64,000 nucleotides of DNA from Bradyrhizobium manausense (lineage in GTDB: Bacteria > Pseudomonadota > Alphaproteobacteria > Rhizobiales > Xanthobacteraceae), in assembly GCF_018130615.1 (NCBI RefSeq), contig NZ_JAFCKB010000012.1:143780-207779 (forward strand), given 5' to 3'. Position 1 is the stretch's first letter; each line of letters opens with the position of its first letter. Positions 8,611 to 17,946 of the stretch are shown in pieces. A model generated the notes under the pieces. The model was not told where the DNA came from, did no database searches, and worked only from the letters and a program-made list of their open reading frames with translations. The translations under genes were made by a program, and so were the position numbers.

Positions 8611-9495
8611 ATGGAACCGGACCTGGAAGTTGTCCAGATACGGCGCGGCGAGTCGTTCAAGGCGTGGTCGCACGGCTATCCCTTCCACACGGTGCGTTGG
8701 CATTTCCATCCCGAGTACGAGCTCCATCAGGTTGTTGCTACCAGCGGGCGTTATTTCGTCGGCGACTTCATCGGCGAATTCGAGCCGGGTAATCTCGTGC
8801 TCACCGGCCCCAATCTGCCGCACAATTGGGTGAGCGATCTGCCGGCGGGGTGCACCATCCCGCTGCGGGGACGCATCCTTCAGTTCAGCGAAGAATTCAT
8901 CGGCGACCTGATGAAGGTCATGCCCGAGCTTTTGGGTCTTGCCTCGTTGCTGGAATTCTCCCGGCGCGGCGCGCTGTTCACCCGCAGCACGAGCGACGCG
9001 CTCGCCCCACTGATGGAGGAGATCGTGACGGCGAACGGCGTGCGCCGGATCGAGCTGTTCGTGATGAGCTTGGGGATACTCTGTCGCGCCCGAAACGCGC
9101 GTCCGCTGTCCAGCCCGAACTATCTGCCTGATCCGTCAGGTTACATGTCTGCGGGCATGAACAAAGCACTCGCCTTCATTCGAAAGAATCTGACGCAACC
9201 TTTCGGTGAAGCGGAGCTCGCAGCGATCTCCGGTCAGTCGCAAAGCGCATTTTCGCGCTCGTTCCGCCGGCATACCGGCATGTCTCTGGTACAATACGTC
9301 AAGCGACTGCGTATCAATCTCGCCTGCCAGATCCTGATGAGCGATGAGCAGGCTTCCATCACCGACATCTGCTTCGAGGTCGGCTTCAACAATCTCTCCA
9401 ATTTCAACCGGCAGTTTCTGGCCGAGAAAGGCATGCCGCCTTCGCGCTTCAGACGATTGTTGGCGCACAACATCGACGCGGCGCGCGCGGCCTAG
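8611..9495 (+). CDS. AraC-family transcriptional regulator, probable ribitol regulator
   Basis: A 294-residue regulator. The N-terminal cupin-like ligand domain (about 10-95) shows the H-x-H pattern in VRWHFHPEYELHQVV and a GNLVLTGPNLPHNW strand. The C-terminal AraC domain (about 190-290) has two helix-turn-helix units: FGEAELAAISGQSQSAFSRSFRR and ITDICFEVGFNNLSNFNRQFL. Start ATG follows GAAGGGAGCG. It sits upstream, in the same direction, of the ribitol transporter and enzyme genes and is their likely regulator. No operator repeat stood out in the 249-bp gap before it or the 208-bp gap after it. Confidence 0.9.
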   Translation: MEPDLEVVQIRRGESFKAWSHGYPFHTVRWHFHPEYELHQVVATSGRYFVGDFIGEFEPGNLVLTGPNLPHNWVSDLPAGCTIPLRGRILQFSEEFIGDLMKVMPELLGLASLLEFSRRGALFTRSTSDALAPLMEEIVTANGVRRIELFVMSLGILCRARNARPLSSPNYLPDPSGYMSAGMNKALAFIRKNLTQPFGEAELAAISGQSQSAFSRSFRRHTGMSLVQYVKRLRINLACQILMSDEQASITDICFEVGFNNLSNFNRQFLAEKGMPPSRFRRLLAHNIDAARAA

Positions 9496-9703
9496 CCGGA
9501 GAGGAGCAAAGGAGGAGCACCATTACGCAAGAATGACGCGGATACGCCGATGGCGGTCCGCGACAGGAATCGTCTGTCCAAGATTCCGCGCGGCTTCGGA
9601 GCATCGGCGCTCATCGCGCCGTCGGCGATGGAAGCAGCGAGGGCCTGATTTCAAAAGATCAACGACGACACTCTAACACCCAGTCCCGGAAAGGAAATCC
9701 GAA

Positions 9704-10774
9704 ATGAGAATGTTCTCTCCGAAATATACGGGTACAATTGCCTTGGCCCTGTCGCTACTCGGCACAACGGCCATGTCATCGCGAGCCGCCGAAGTGAAGA
9801 ACGCGACCGTGGCCTTCCTTATGCCGGACCAGGCCTCGACACGCTATGAGCAACACGACTATCCGGGCTTTGCGGCAGAGATGAAGAAGCTCTGCGACAG
9901 TTGCAAGGTGATCTACCAGAACGCCAGCGCGGATGCCGCGCGGCAGCAACAGCAATTCAACTCGGTGATTTCGCAGGGCGCCAAGGTGATCGTGCTCGAC
10001 CCGGTCGACTCGACCGCCGCGGCCTCCCTGGTCAAGATGGCGCAGTCGCAGGGCATCAAGGTCATTGCCTATGATCGGCCGGTTCCCGACGCCAAGGTCG
10101 ATTTCTATGTCTCCTTCGACAACGAAGCCATCGGCAAGGCCATTTCTGAATCGCTCATCAAGCATCTGAAGGCCGCCAAGGTCACGGCAAAGGAGGGGGA
10201 GGGCGTTCTTGAAATCAATGGATCGCCGACCGATGCCGCTGCCGGGCTCATCAAGAAGGGCATCCACGCAGGTCTCGATCAGAGCGGCTATCCAATTCTT
10301 GCCGAATACGACACGCCGGACTGGGCGCCGCCGAAGGCGCAGCAATGGGCGAGCGGCCAGGTCACCCGCTTCGGCAAGAAGATCCTCGGCGTCGTGGCCG
10401 CCAATGACGGCACGGGCGGCGGCGCAATCGCCGCCTTCAAGGCCGCAGGCGTCGATCCGGTACCGCCTGTGACCGGCAACGATGCGACGATTGCCGCGCT
10501 TCAGCTCGTCATCGCCGGCGATCAGTACAACACGATCTCCAAACCGAGCGAGATCGTGGCCGCTGCGGCGGCTCAGGCGGCGGTGAAATTCCTCTCCGGC
10601 GAGACGCCCAAGGCTGAGACCACGCTCTTCAATGCGCCATCGAAGCTGTTCGTGCCGGCGGTCGTCACCCAGGAGAACTTGAAGGCGGAGATCATCGACA
10701 AGAAGATCCAGACGGCCGATCAGCTCTGCACGGGCCGCTATGCTGCCGGCTGCAAAAAGCTTGGCATAAACTAG
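9704..10774 (+). CDS. Sugar ABC transporter periplasmic binding protein (XylF/RbsB family), probable ribitol binding
   Basis: A 356-residue exported protein of the type-I periplasmic binding fold. Signal peptide about residues 1-29, ending SSRAAE. Mature segments include VAFLMPDQASTRYEQHDYPGF, ISQGAKVIVLDPVDSTAAASLV, AYDRPVPDAKVDFYVSFDN and GVVAANDGTGGGAIAAFKAAG, typical of xylose/ribose binding proteins. It heads the transporter genes that lead directly into ribitol dehydrogenase and D-ribulokinase, so ribitol or a related pentitol is the likely ligand. RBS AAGGAAA precedes the ATG. Confidence 0.88.
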   Translation: MRMFSPKYTGTIALALSLLGTTAMSSRAAEVKNATVAFLMPDQASTRYEQHDYPGFAAEMKKLCDSCKVIYQNASADAARQQQQFNSVISQGAKVIVLDPVDSTAAASLVKMAQSQGIKVIAYDRPVPDAKVDFYVSFDNEAIGKAISESLIKHLKAAKVTAKEGEGVLEINGSPTDAAAGLIKKGIHAGLDQSGYPILAEYDTPDWAPPKAQQWASGQVTRFGKKILGVVAANDGTGGGAIAAFKAAGVDPVPPVTGNDATIAALQLVIAGDQYNTISKPSEIVAAAAAQAAVKFLSGETPKAETTLFNAPSKLFVPAVVTQENLKAEIIDKKIQTADQLCTGRYAAGCKKLGIN

Positions 10775-10787
10775 TATCTGCGTCTGT

Positions 10788-10810
10788 CCCGGCCGCCTCC
10801 GGCGGCCGGG
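10788..10810 (+). terminator. Hairpin after the sugar-binding-protein gene
   Basis: Perfect 10-bp arms CCCGGCCGCC and GGCGGCCGGG with a TCC loop, 14 bp after the stop of the binding-protein gene and before the ATPase gene. No T-run follows. Probable transcript 3' stabiliser or partial attenuator. Confidence 0.6.
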
Positions 10811-10830
10811 ATGACCACGAGAGCACGGAC

Positions 10831-11661
10831 TTGGAAATGACCATGATTTCGGACGTCGATCACCCGCAGGGCGGGGTGCGCAAGCCGGTTCTGAGCCTTC
10901 GCGGAATTTCCAAGCATTTCGGCGCTGTGTCCGCCCTCACCAATGTCGATCTGGACGTGCATGCCGGCGAGGTGGTGGCACTTGTGGGCGATAACGGTGC
11001 GGGAAAATCCACGCTCGTGAAGATCCTCGCCGGCGTGCATCAGCCCACCTCCGGAACGATCGCCTTTGATGGTGAGCAGGTCGTGCTATCCGATCCGGCC
11101 GCGGCGCTCGCTCTCGGTATTGCCACTGTATTCCAGGACCTTGCGCTCTGCGAGAATCTTGACGTGGTCGCAAATATCTTCCTCGGCCGTGAGCTCAATC
11201 CCATGCGGCTCGACGAGGTCTCCATGGAGCTCCGCGCCTGGACGTTGCTCAACGAACTGTCGGCACGGATCCCGAGCGTGCGTGAGCCCGTTGCGTCGCT
11301 CTCCGGCGGACAGCGCCAGACCGTGGCGATCGCGCGTTCACTGCTCACCGAGCCGAAGCTCATTCTGCTCGATGAGCCGACCGCCGCACTTGGCGTCGCC
11401 CAGACCGCCGAGGTGCTCGACCTCGTCGAGCGCGTTCGCGCCCGCGGCCTCGGCGTCATCATGATCAGCCACAACATGGAGGACGTCCGCGCGGTCGCCG
11501 ACCGGATCGTGGTGCTGCGCCTTGGCCGCAACAACGGTGAATTCGAACCCGATGCCTCCAACCAGGATCTCGTTACGGCGATTACCGGTGCAGACGAAAA
11601 TTCGGTCTCCCGCCGCGCCAGCCGGCGCCGCGCCCATCAATCACCGGAGCAGCGGCGATGA
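10831..11661 (+). CDS. Sugar ABC transporter ATP-binding protein, single-domain (FrcA-like)
   Basis: A 276-residue ATPase with one ABC domain: Walker A GDNGAGKST, Q-loop VFQDLALC, signature SLSGGQRQ, Walker B LILLDEPTAALG, H-loop MISHN. Relatives in xylose/ribose systems (XylG, RbsA) carry two fused ABC domains of about 500 residues; this one is a half-size protein like rhizobial FrcA and probably works as a homodimer. Start is TTG 10831 or ATG 10837/10843. The stop overlaps the permease start (ATGA). Confidence 0.88.
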   Translation: MEMTMISDVDHPQGGVRKPVLSLRGISKHFGAVSALTNVDLDVHAGEVVALVGDNGAGKSTLVKILAGVHQPTSGTIAFDGEQVVLSDPAAALALGIATVFQDLALCENLDVVANIFLGRELNPMRLDEVSMELRAWTLLNELSARIPSVREPVASLSGGQRQTVAIARSLLTEPKLILLDEPTAALGVAQTAEVLDLVERVRARGLGVIMISHNMEDVRAVADRIVVLRLGRNNGEFEPDASNQDLVTAITGADENSVSRRASRRRAHQSPEQRR

Positions 11662-12914
11662 CGGGTGACACGCAACGGGTTTTGACGGCGCGGCCGCTCG
11701 ATCGCAGTGACGAGCGCGTCAAGCATACGGACACATTTGGGAACATGTTCAGCGCTTTTGTCGACCGCGTGCGGTCGGGCGACCTCGGTTCGCTGCCGGT
11801 GGTCGTCGGACTCGTCGTCATCTGTACGGCATTCGAGAGTCTCAACCCTGTCTTTCTGGCGCCGAACAACCTGGTCAATTTGCTGTTCGATTGCTCGACG
11901 GTGGGAGTCATCTCGCTTGGCATCGTCTGTATCCTGATGGTCGGCGAGATCGACCTCTCGGTCGGTTCGGTGAGCGGGTTTGCTTCGGCGCTCGTCGGCG
12001 TGCTGTGGGTCGGTCAGGATTGGCCGGTGGTCGTCGCGATCGCGACGGCGTTGGTCCTGGGCGCTGCCATTGGCGCGCTCTACGCCTTTCTGTTCAATCG
12101 TCTGGGGATGCCGAGCTTCGTCTCGACGCTGGCCGGTCTGCTCGGGTGGCTCGGCCTGCAGCTGTATCTGCTCGGTTCTTCGGGCTCGATCAATCTTCCC
12201 TACGGATCACCGCTGGTCGATTTCGGGCAGATGCTCGTCATGCCGCCCATCGTGTCCTATATGCTGGCGGCAGTTGCGAGCTTGGTCATGTTCGTGACCG
12301 GCTACCGCACGGCGGCGCGCCGGCGGCAGGCAGGGCTATCGGCCAGTTCGCTTGGCCGTATGGTGCTGCAGGCGCTGCTGGTTACCATCGTGCTCGAGTT
12401 CATCGTGTATTATCTCAATCTCGGGCGCGGCGTTCCGTGGATGTTCGGTCTGTTCGTCGGCCTGTGCGTGGTCATGAACTACGCGTTGACGCGAACCAAA
12501 TGGGGCCGCTCGATGTCCGCGGTCGGCGGTAATCGCGAAGCGGCCCGTCGGGCCGGCATCAACGTTCGCCGGGTCTATGCGACCGCGTTCATGCTGTGCT
12601 CCACGTTGGCCGCAGCTGGCGGCATTCTTGCCGCAGCGCGACTTGCATCTTCCAGCCAGCAGGCCGGGACCGGAGATGTGAACCTCAATGCCATCGCAGC
12701 CGCGGTCATCGGCGGAACGAGCCTTTTTGGAGGCCGCGGCAGCGCCTATTCCGCGCTCCTTGGCATCATCGTCATCCAATCCATCGCGAGCGGCCTCACG
12801 CTGCTCGATCTCTCCTCCTCGCTACGGTACATGATCACGGGCGCGGTACTTGCCATTGCGGTCATCGTCGACTCGCTGGCACGGCGCTCACGTCTGTCCC
12901 ATGGCCGAGCTTGA
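11658..12914 (+). CDS. Sugar ABC transporter permease (XylH/RbsC family)
   Basis: A 418-residue inner-membrane permease with about ten hydrophobic segments. Family signatures are VGEIDLSVGSVSGF, RAGINVRRVYATAF and AAVIGGTSLFGGRGSAYSALLG. About 45 hydrophilic residues precede the first membrane segment, and the longer-than-RbsC length matches XylH. One permease gene implies a homodimeric channel. Translationally coupled to the ATPase gene and 25 bp from the dehydrogenase gene. Confidence 0.9.
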   Translation: MTGDTQRVLTARPLDRSDERVKHTDTFGNMFSAFVDRVRSGDLGSLPVVVGLVVICTAFESLNPVFLAPNNLVNLLFDCSTVGVISLGIVCILMVGEIDLSVGSVSGFASALVGVLWVGQDWPVVVAIATALVLGAAIGALYAFLFNRLGMPSFVSTLAGLLGWLGLQLYLLGSSGSINLPYGSPLVDFGQMLVMPPIVSYMLAAVASLVMFVTGYRTAARRRQAGLSASSLGRMVLQALLVTIVLEFIVYYLNLGRGVPWMFGLFVGLCVVMNYALTRTKWGRSMSAVGGNREAARRAGINVRRVYATAFMLCSTLAAAGGILAAARLASSSQQAGTGDVNLNAIAAAVIGGTSLFGGRGSAYSALLGIIVIQSIASGLTLLDLSSSLRYMITGAVLAIAVIVDSLARRSRLSHGRA

Positions 12915-12939
12915 ATAACTCTCACAAGAAGGACAAGCC

Positions 12940-13668
12940 GTGGCCCAGGAACTTGCAGGAAAAGTCGCCGCGATCACCGGCGCCGCGTCGGGCATCGGTC
13001 TCGAATGCGCCAGAACGTTGATCGGGGCGGGTGCGCGGGTGGTGCTGATCGATCGGGCAGAGGAAGCGCTGAGCAGTGCGCGCGTCGAGCTGGGCGACCG
13101 GGCGATCCCGTTGCGTATCGATCTCACCGATCCCGTGAGTATGGAAGCCATGATGCCGCAGGTGCTGGAGAAGGCGGGCCAACTGGACATCTTTCATGCG
13201 AATGCAGGCGCCTATGTCGGCGGCGAGGTGCTCGGCGGCGACCCCGATGCCTGGGACCGCATGCTCAACCTGAACGTCAATGCGCTCTTCAGGTCGATCC
13301 ATGCGGTTTTGCCGCACATGGTGGAGCGCAGGAGCGGCGACATCATTGTCACCAGTTCGATAGCCGGCCTTGTCCCTGTCGTCTGGGAGCCGATCTATAC
13401 TGCGTCCAAGCACGCCGTGCAGGCGTTCGTGCATACCGTGCGCCGACAGGTCGCCAAATACGGATTGCGTGTCGGTGCCGTTGCGCCAGGCCCTGTCGTG
13501 ACCGCACTCATCAAAGACTGGCCCAAGGAGAAGATCGAGGAGGAGATGGCGGCCGGCGGCCTGATGCAGCCGGTGGAAGTCGCGCAGGCGGTGCTGTTCA
13601 TGTTGACGCGTCCGAGAAATGTCACCATCCGCGACCTCGTCATTCTGCCGCAAAGCAACGATCTGTAG
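12940..13668 (+). CDS. rbtD: Ribitol 2-dehydrogenase (SDR family)
   Basis: A 242-residue short-chain dehydrogenase that oxidises ribitol to D-ribulose with NAD. It has TGAASGIG (13-20), NAG (88-90), catalytic serine near 139 and Y153-x3-K157. From memory it aligns nearly end to end with Klebsiella ribitol dehydrogenase, sharing [28 protein letters not shown], VPVxWEPxYTASK, QAFVHTxRRQVA and the [14 protein letters not shown] stretch. The start is GTG with AGAAGGA upstream. Position between a sugar transporter and a D-ribulokinase supports the assignment. Confidence 0.9.
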   Translation: MAQELAGKVAAITGAASGIGLECARTLIGAGARVVLIDRAEEALSSARVELGDRAIPLRIDLTDPVSMEAMMPQVLEKAGQLDIFHANAGAYVGGEVLGGDPDAWDRMLNLNVNALFRSIHAVLPHMVERRSGDIIVTSSIAGLVPVVWEPIYTASKHAVQAFVHTVRRQVAKYGLRVGAVAPGPVVTALIKDWPKEKIEEEMAAGGLMQPVEVAQAVLFMLTRPRNVTIRDLVILPQSNDL

Positions 13669-13698
13669 CATCTTCAGATCGGCGACCTGGATGGCTTC

Positions 13699-15324
13699 AT
13701 GACCAAAGAATCCGCTGACCGCTATTTTCTCGGCATCGATGTCGGCACGGGCAGCGCACGAGCCGGAATCTTCGATGGCTCCGGCAGACTGATTGCGAGT
13801 GACAAAGCTCCTGTCGCACTTTGGCAGGAGGCCGGCGACATCGTCGAGCAGTCGAGCGAGGACATCTGGCGTGCCGTGTGCCGCAGCGTGCGTAGCACGG
13901 TTGGACAGGCCGACATCGCGCCGGACAGCATTGCCGGCATCGGCTTTGACGCGACCTGCTCGCTGGTGGTGTTGGGCGAAGGGGGCGAGCCGCTACCCGT
14001 CGGTCCGTCCGGCGACCCCGCTCGCAACGTCATCGTCTGGATGGATCACCGTGCGGCCGATCAGGCCCGCCGCATCAACCAGACGGGCGAGAAAGTTCTC
14101 GAATATGTCGGCGGAAGCATCTCTCCCGAGATGGAGACGCCAAAACTGCTGTGGCTCGCCGAAAACATGCCCGGCACATTTTCCCGTGCGTGGCAGTTCA
14201 TGGACTTGACGGACTTCCTGACCTGGCGTGCGACTGGGAGCTTGTCCCGCTCCATTTGTACCGTGACGTGCAAGTGGACCTATCTGGGCCACGAAGCCCG
14301 ATGGGATGACAATTTTTTCCGGTCGGCCGGCCTCGGTGTACTGGCGGACGAGCAATTCCGCAGGATCGGCACCGAGATCGTACCGGGCGGAACAAGGCTG
14401 GCGGCGGGCCTGACTGTGGACGCTGCTGCCGATCTCGGTCTTCTGGCGGGGACGCCCGTCGCTGCAGGCCTCATCGATGCACACGCCGGCGGTGTTGGTA
14501 CGGTGGGCGCACGCGGCGCGGCCGGCACGGTGCTTACGCGGATGGCCTATGTCTTCGGAACGTCGGCCTGCACCATGTCGACCACGACGCAACCGTCCTT
14601 CGTTCCCGGTGTTTGGGGACCTTATTTCTCCGCCATGGTGCCTGGGCTTTGGCTCAATGAAGGTGGGCAGTCGGCTGCCGGCGCTGCGATCGAGCGCCTT
14701 TTGCAGATGCATCCGTATTCGGCGCAGGCGACGCGTGCTGCAAGTGAGGCACAGCAGACGCTTGCCGATTGGCTCGCCGCTGAAGTCGAAGCACGCGGCG
14801 GTGCCGGGATGATTCCGGACTTGGTCGGCGAACTCCATGTCATCCCGGAATTTCTCGGCAATCGCGCGCCGTTCGCGGATCCTGACGCGCGTGCACTGAT
14901 TGCCGGACTTGATATGCGCTCGGATCTGGAGAGCCTGCTGGCGCTTTATCTCGCCGGCCTGTGCGGCCTCGGCTACGGGGCTCGGCAGATCGTTCGGGTC
15001 CAGCAGGAGAAGGGTATCGCAGTTGATACGATCGTGGTCAGCGGCGGCGCCGCAAAGAGTCGCCTCGTGCGACAGGTGCTCGCCGATACGACGCGTTTGA
15101 CGGTCGCTGCATCGGCATCTCCGGAGGCCGTTCTTCTCGGCTCCGCGATGCTCGGATCAGTCGCTTCGGGGGACCATGCAAATCTCGGCGAGGCGATGCT
15201 GGCGATGTCGGTCTTGGGAGAAGTCCATGAGCCCCAGGCGGCTTTGGCGGACTGGGCCGATCGGCGCTTTGAAGCCTTTGAGGCCCTGCAGAAGGTCGGC
15301 CGGACAATTAGAAGCGCTTCTTAA
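13699..15324 (+). CDS. D-ribulokinase (FGGY-family carbohydrate kinase)
   Basis: A 541-residue FGGY kinase that phosphorylates D-ribulose to D-ribulose 5-phosphate, feeding the pentose phosphate pathway. Motifs: FLGIDVGTGSARAG at the N-terminus, GFDATCSL, WMDHRAADQARRIN, EYVGGSISPEMETPKLLWL, CKWTYLG, AAGLIDAHAGGVG and VWGPYFSAMVPGLWLNEGG. These are diagnostic of the D-ribulokinase branch (human FGGY type) rather than AraB or XylB. It completes the two-step route from ribitol with the dehydrogenase 30 bp upstream. Confidence 0.9.
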   Translation: MTKESADRYFLGIDVGTGSARAGIFDGSGRLIASDKAPVALWQEAGDIVEQSSEDIWRAVCRSVRSTVGQADIAPDSIAGIGFDATCSLVVLGEGGEPLPVGPSGDPARNVIVWMDHRAADQARRINQTGEKVLEYVGGSISPEMETPKLLWLAENMPGTFSRAWQFMDLTDFLTWRATGSLSRSICTVTCKWTYLGHEARWDDNFFRSAGLGVLADEQFRRIGTEIVPGGTRLAAGLTVDAAADLGLLAGTPVAAGLIDAHAGGVGTVGARGAAGTVLTRMAYVFGTSACTMSTTTQPSFVPGVWGPYFSAMVPGLWLNEGGQSAAGAAIERLLQMHPYSAQATRAASEAQQTLADWLAAEVEARGGAGMIPDLVGELHVIPEFLGNRAPFADPDARALIAGLDMRSDLESLLALYLAGLCGLGYGARQIVRVQQEKGIAVDTIVVSGGAAKSRLVRQVLADTTRLTVAASASPEAVLLGSAMLGSVASGDHANLGEAMLAMSVLGEVHEPQAALADWADRRFEAFEALQKVGRTIRSAS

Positions 15325-15386
15325 ACCTCTACCTCGCGGGGCGGCTTCGAGGCGCTTCATTGACATGTTCAGCCGATCAACCGGAC

Positions 15387-15408
15387 TGCCGCCGCAGGAT
15401 CGGCGGCA
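15387..15408 (+). terminator. Candidate terminator hairpin after the ribitol operon
   Basis: Perfect 8-bp arms TGCCGCCG and CGGCGGCA with a 6-base loop, 62 bp after the kinase stop. No T-run follows, so the terminator call is tentative. Confidence 0.45.
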
Positions 15409-15695
15409 GCAGGCTGGCGCGCCACGACGACAGGCGAACGCGTCTCGTTACTGTAGCGGGCAGACGGGCGGACGGCGAATGGTGGCTCCATAGGCAGCCG
15501 CATAGTCGTCAGCGTCGCACGCCTTGGGGCAAGGATGGTATCGGTCTCTGCACCGGTCGGCCGGAGGCCGGCGAGATGCGGCGCGCGCAGCGTTTCCATT
15601 GCATCGACGATCGCTGCGGGCGTACCGGCCGGAGATGAGCGCAGAATATTTGGGCGCAGGCGTCGGCCATGCAAAACGCCGAAACGCAGGGACCC

Positions 15696-15716
15696 GCCAT
15701 AAGAATTCGCTATGGC
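15696..15716. promoter_or_regulatory. LysR-type operator box A, GCCATA-N9-TATGGC
   Basis: Perfect 6-bp arms separated by 9 bases; the core obeys the LysR rule T-N11-A. It is followed directly by GGCAGACCG (15717-15725). The same dyad plus the same GGCAGACCG occurs upstream of the hydantoinase operon at 22803-22832. It lies 142 bp before the binding-protein start. Confidence 0.72.
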
Positions 15717-15858
15717 GGCAGACCGCAGTCGTGCTTCCCCCGCCCGCAGCCGCAAATCTATTTTTTACCGTCGGCCGCAGCAATAATTCCAAGAGCAAGA
15801 TCGCAAAAGCGGCGGAGTGGTCAGGCGCATAGATTTGCAGCAGCAACGGAGTGGGGAC

Positions 15859-17043
15859 ATGACGATCGAGTTGAGCCGACGGGGATTTTGCATCGGAACC
15901 GCTCTGATTGGGCTTCAGACGATCTCCTCCGGTGCCTTCGCACGGAGCGAGGACGGTACCGTCAAGCTCGGCCTGGTCGCCCCGATGAGTGGTCCGAATG
16001 CCCGCTACGGCGCCTTCTCGCTGCGCGGCGCCGAAATGGCCGCGAAAGAGATCAACACAGCCGGAGGCGTCGGTGGCCGCAAGATCAGCGTCATGCCCGC
16101 GGATAGCCAGGGGACGCCGGTCGAGGGCGTTTCGGCGACGCGACGCCTGATCGACCAGAGCCAGGTCGACTACATCATCGGCGACGTCTCGAGCTCGGTC
16201 ACGCTCGCGATGCAGCCGGTGGCCGAGGACGCCGGCGTGCTCCTGCTCAATGCCGCCTCGTCGAACCCGATGATCACCTACAAGGCCGGCGTCGGCGGCT
16301 TTAAATGGACCTACCGCAACTATCCGACCGACGAGAACCGTGCGCTGATCGTGCTGCAATATGCGGCCGAGAAGAAGGGCTTCACCAAATACGCCGTTCT
16401 CTCCGTCGACACCGATTATGGGCGCGCGGCCATCGAGTTCACCAAGAAATATCTTCCGCGTTTCAAGAGCCAGATCCTGACGGAAGACTATTACAAGGAG
16501 GGCGAGGTAGATTTCCGCAGCGTGCTCTCCAAGATCCGCGATTCCGGCGCTCAGGCCATCATCATGTACGGCAACGCCGATTCGACGCCGATCGTCGGTC
16601 GCCAGATGATCGAGGTTGGGATCGCTGGCAAAATTCCGCTGATCGGTAATGCCGAATTCAATACGGCGAGCTCGATCAAGGCGGCGCCGAAGGCGCTCGA
16701 AGGGGCCATCGAGGCGGCCGCCTGGCTTCCGGCATATGATTCTCCGAAGAGCAAGGCCTTCGTGGAGAAGTTCATTGCCGAGTACGGCGAGGCGCCGAAC
16801 AATCACGCCTATGTGCATTGGGAGACGGTGCATCTGCTGGCCAAGGCGATCGAGCAGGCCCAGAGCATCGACCGCGAGAAGGTTCGCGCCGCGCTCTCCG
16901 CCATCCACTACGAAAGCGCAGTTGGCGAGGTGACGTTCGACGATCACAATCAAGCTCGATTGCCGATGATCCTGCTCGAGATCGAGCACGGCAAGCCCGC
17001 GATCAAGGGAGCCTATTCGGCCGAGATCGACTATCCGAAGTAA
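15859..17043 (+). CDS. Branched-chain-amino-acid-type ABC transporter binding protein (LivK-like), Tat signal
   Basis: A 394-residue periplasmic binding protein of the Peripla_BP_6 type. Residues 6-13 read SRRGFCIG followed by a hydrophobic run, a twin-arginine-like signal. Mature segments VKLGLVAPMSGPNARYG, KEINTAGGVGGRKI, DYIIGDVSSSVTLAMQPVA and LLNAASSNPMITY are typical of the family. The ATG at 15859 follows GGAGTGGGGAC; the open frame upstream to 15817 lacks signal features. The family binds amino acids, amides, urea and aromatics; here the linked catabolic genes suggest an amino or cyclic-amide compound. Confidence 0.9.
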   Translation: MTIELSRRGFCIGTALIGLQTISSGAFARSEDGTVKLGLVAPMSGPNARYGAFSLRGAEMAAKEINTAGGVGGRKISVMPADSQGTPVEGVSATRRLIDQSQVDYIIGDVSSSVTLAMQPVAEDAGVLLLNAASSNPMITYKAGVGGFKWTYRNYPTDENRALIVLQYAAEKKGFTKYAVLSVDTDYGRAAIEFTKKYLPRFKSQILTEDYYKEGEVDFRSVLSKIRDSGAQAIIMYGNADSTPIVGRQMIEVGIAGKIPLIGNAEFNTASSIKAAPKALEGAIEAAAWLPAYDSPKSKAFVEKFIAEYGEAPNNHAYVHWETVHLLAKAIEQAQSIDREKVRAALSAIHYESAVGEVTFDDHNQARLPMILLEIEHGKPAIKGAYSAEIDYPK

Positions 17044-17063
17044 GGCAGCGCAACGGGACTGAC

Positions 17064-17936
17064 ATGTTGTACACGGTCATCGAACAGGTCGTTAACGGCA
17101 TCGTATCCGGATCGGTTTATGCGATCGTTGCCGTCGGCATGACGATGATCTTCGGCGTGCTGCGCGCTATTAACTTCGCCCACGGCGAATATTACATGCT
17201 CGGGACCTTCGGGGCTTGGTTCGCGATCGACTATTTCGACCTGCCCTATCCGGTAGCGATCGTGATCGGTGTGGTGGCGACGGCGCTGATCGCCGTCGTG
17301 GTCGGCAACTTCGTGATGCAACGCATCGTGGGGGCGCCAGCTGAGGCCGGAGTGCTCGCGACGCTCGGCGTCGCGCTGATCCTGCAGAACACCGTTATCC
17401 TGGTGTTCGGCGGAAGCTACAAGTTCTTCTCCGGCGGCTACATCGAGCCGGTGACGCTGTTCGGCTTCACGCTGGCCGAGCAGCGCATCCTGATCATCAT
17501 CGTCGGCCTCATCGTGTTCGTCGGCCTCGAGCTGATGGTCACCTACAGCCGGATCGGCAAGGCGATGCGCGCGGTCTCGCAGAATATCGAGTGCTGTGCG
17601 GTCGTCGGCATCGACGTTCGCCATATCGCGCTATGGACCTTCATTCTCGGCGCCGGCCTTGCGGGGCTGTCGGGCGTGCTGACCGCGCCCGTCAACGTCA
17701 GCGTCTACGGCGGCATGGGCGAGCTCATCACGTTCAAGACGCTGCCGATCATCATCATGGGCGGGCTCGGTAACGTGCGCGGAACTTTCGTCGCGGCGAT
17801 GATCCTCGGCATCGCCGAGAGCCTGGTCGCGACCTATGTCGGGCTGCAGTTCCGCGACACCGTCGGCTTTGCGACCCTGATGCTGGTGCTGATGTGGCGT
17901 CCGCACGGGCTGTTCTCCGCGCAAGCACGCTTCTGA
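17064..17936 (+). CDS. Branched-chain-amino-acid-type ABC transporter permease (LivH-like)
   Basis: A 290-residue inner-membrane permease. Signature starts at VVNGIVSGSVYAIVAVGMTMIFGVLRAINFAHGE, and the C-terminal GGLGNVRGTFVAAMILG is conserved in LivH proteins. The frame is open back to 16818 but that part is antisense-like arginine-rich sequence overlapping the binding-protein gene; ATG 17064 gives the conserved N-terminus. It pairs with the LivM-like permease downstream. Confidence 0.92.
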   Translation: MLYTVIEQVVNGIVSGSVYAIVAVGMTMIFGVLRAINFAHGEYYMLGTFGAWFAIDYFDLPYPVAIVIGVVATALIAVVVGNFVMQRIVGAPAEAGVLATLGVALILQNTVILVFGGSYKFFSGGYIEPVTLFGFTLAEQRILIIIVGLIVFVGLELMVTYSRIGKAMRAVSQNIECCAVVGIDVRHIALWTFILGAGLAGLSGVLTAPVNVSVYGGMGELITFKTLPIIIMGGLGNVRGTFVAAMILGIAESLVATYVGLQFRDTVGFATLMLVLMWRPHGLFSAQARF

Positions 17937-17946
17937 TCGCTGGGAT

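Larger units (their letters stand above)
15325..15858. other. 534-bp intergenic region between ribitol operon and amino-acid-type transporter operon
   Basis: No gene is recognisable here on either strand. Open frames on both strands give arginine- and proline-rich translations without family signatures. The region contains the kinase-end hairpin (15387-15408) and, near its right end, the LysR-type box at 15696-15716. An AT-rich stretch at about 15760-15775 is a plausible promoter zone. Between about 15410 and 15690 I see nothing assignable. Confidence 0.6.

Noticed and set aside
15410-15690. Possible degraded gene in the long gap after the ribitol kinase
   Set aside because: I tried all frames and found no stretch that convincingly matches a known family.
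15448-16989. Open frame of 513 codons on the minus strand across the LIV-type binding-protein gene
   Set aside because: It is antisense to a well-supported gene, its translation is Arg/Asp/His-rich without family signatures, and it would cover the LysR box.
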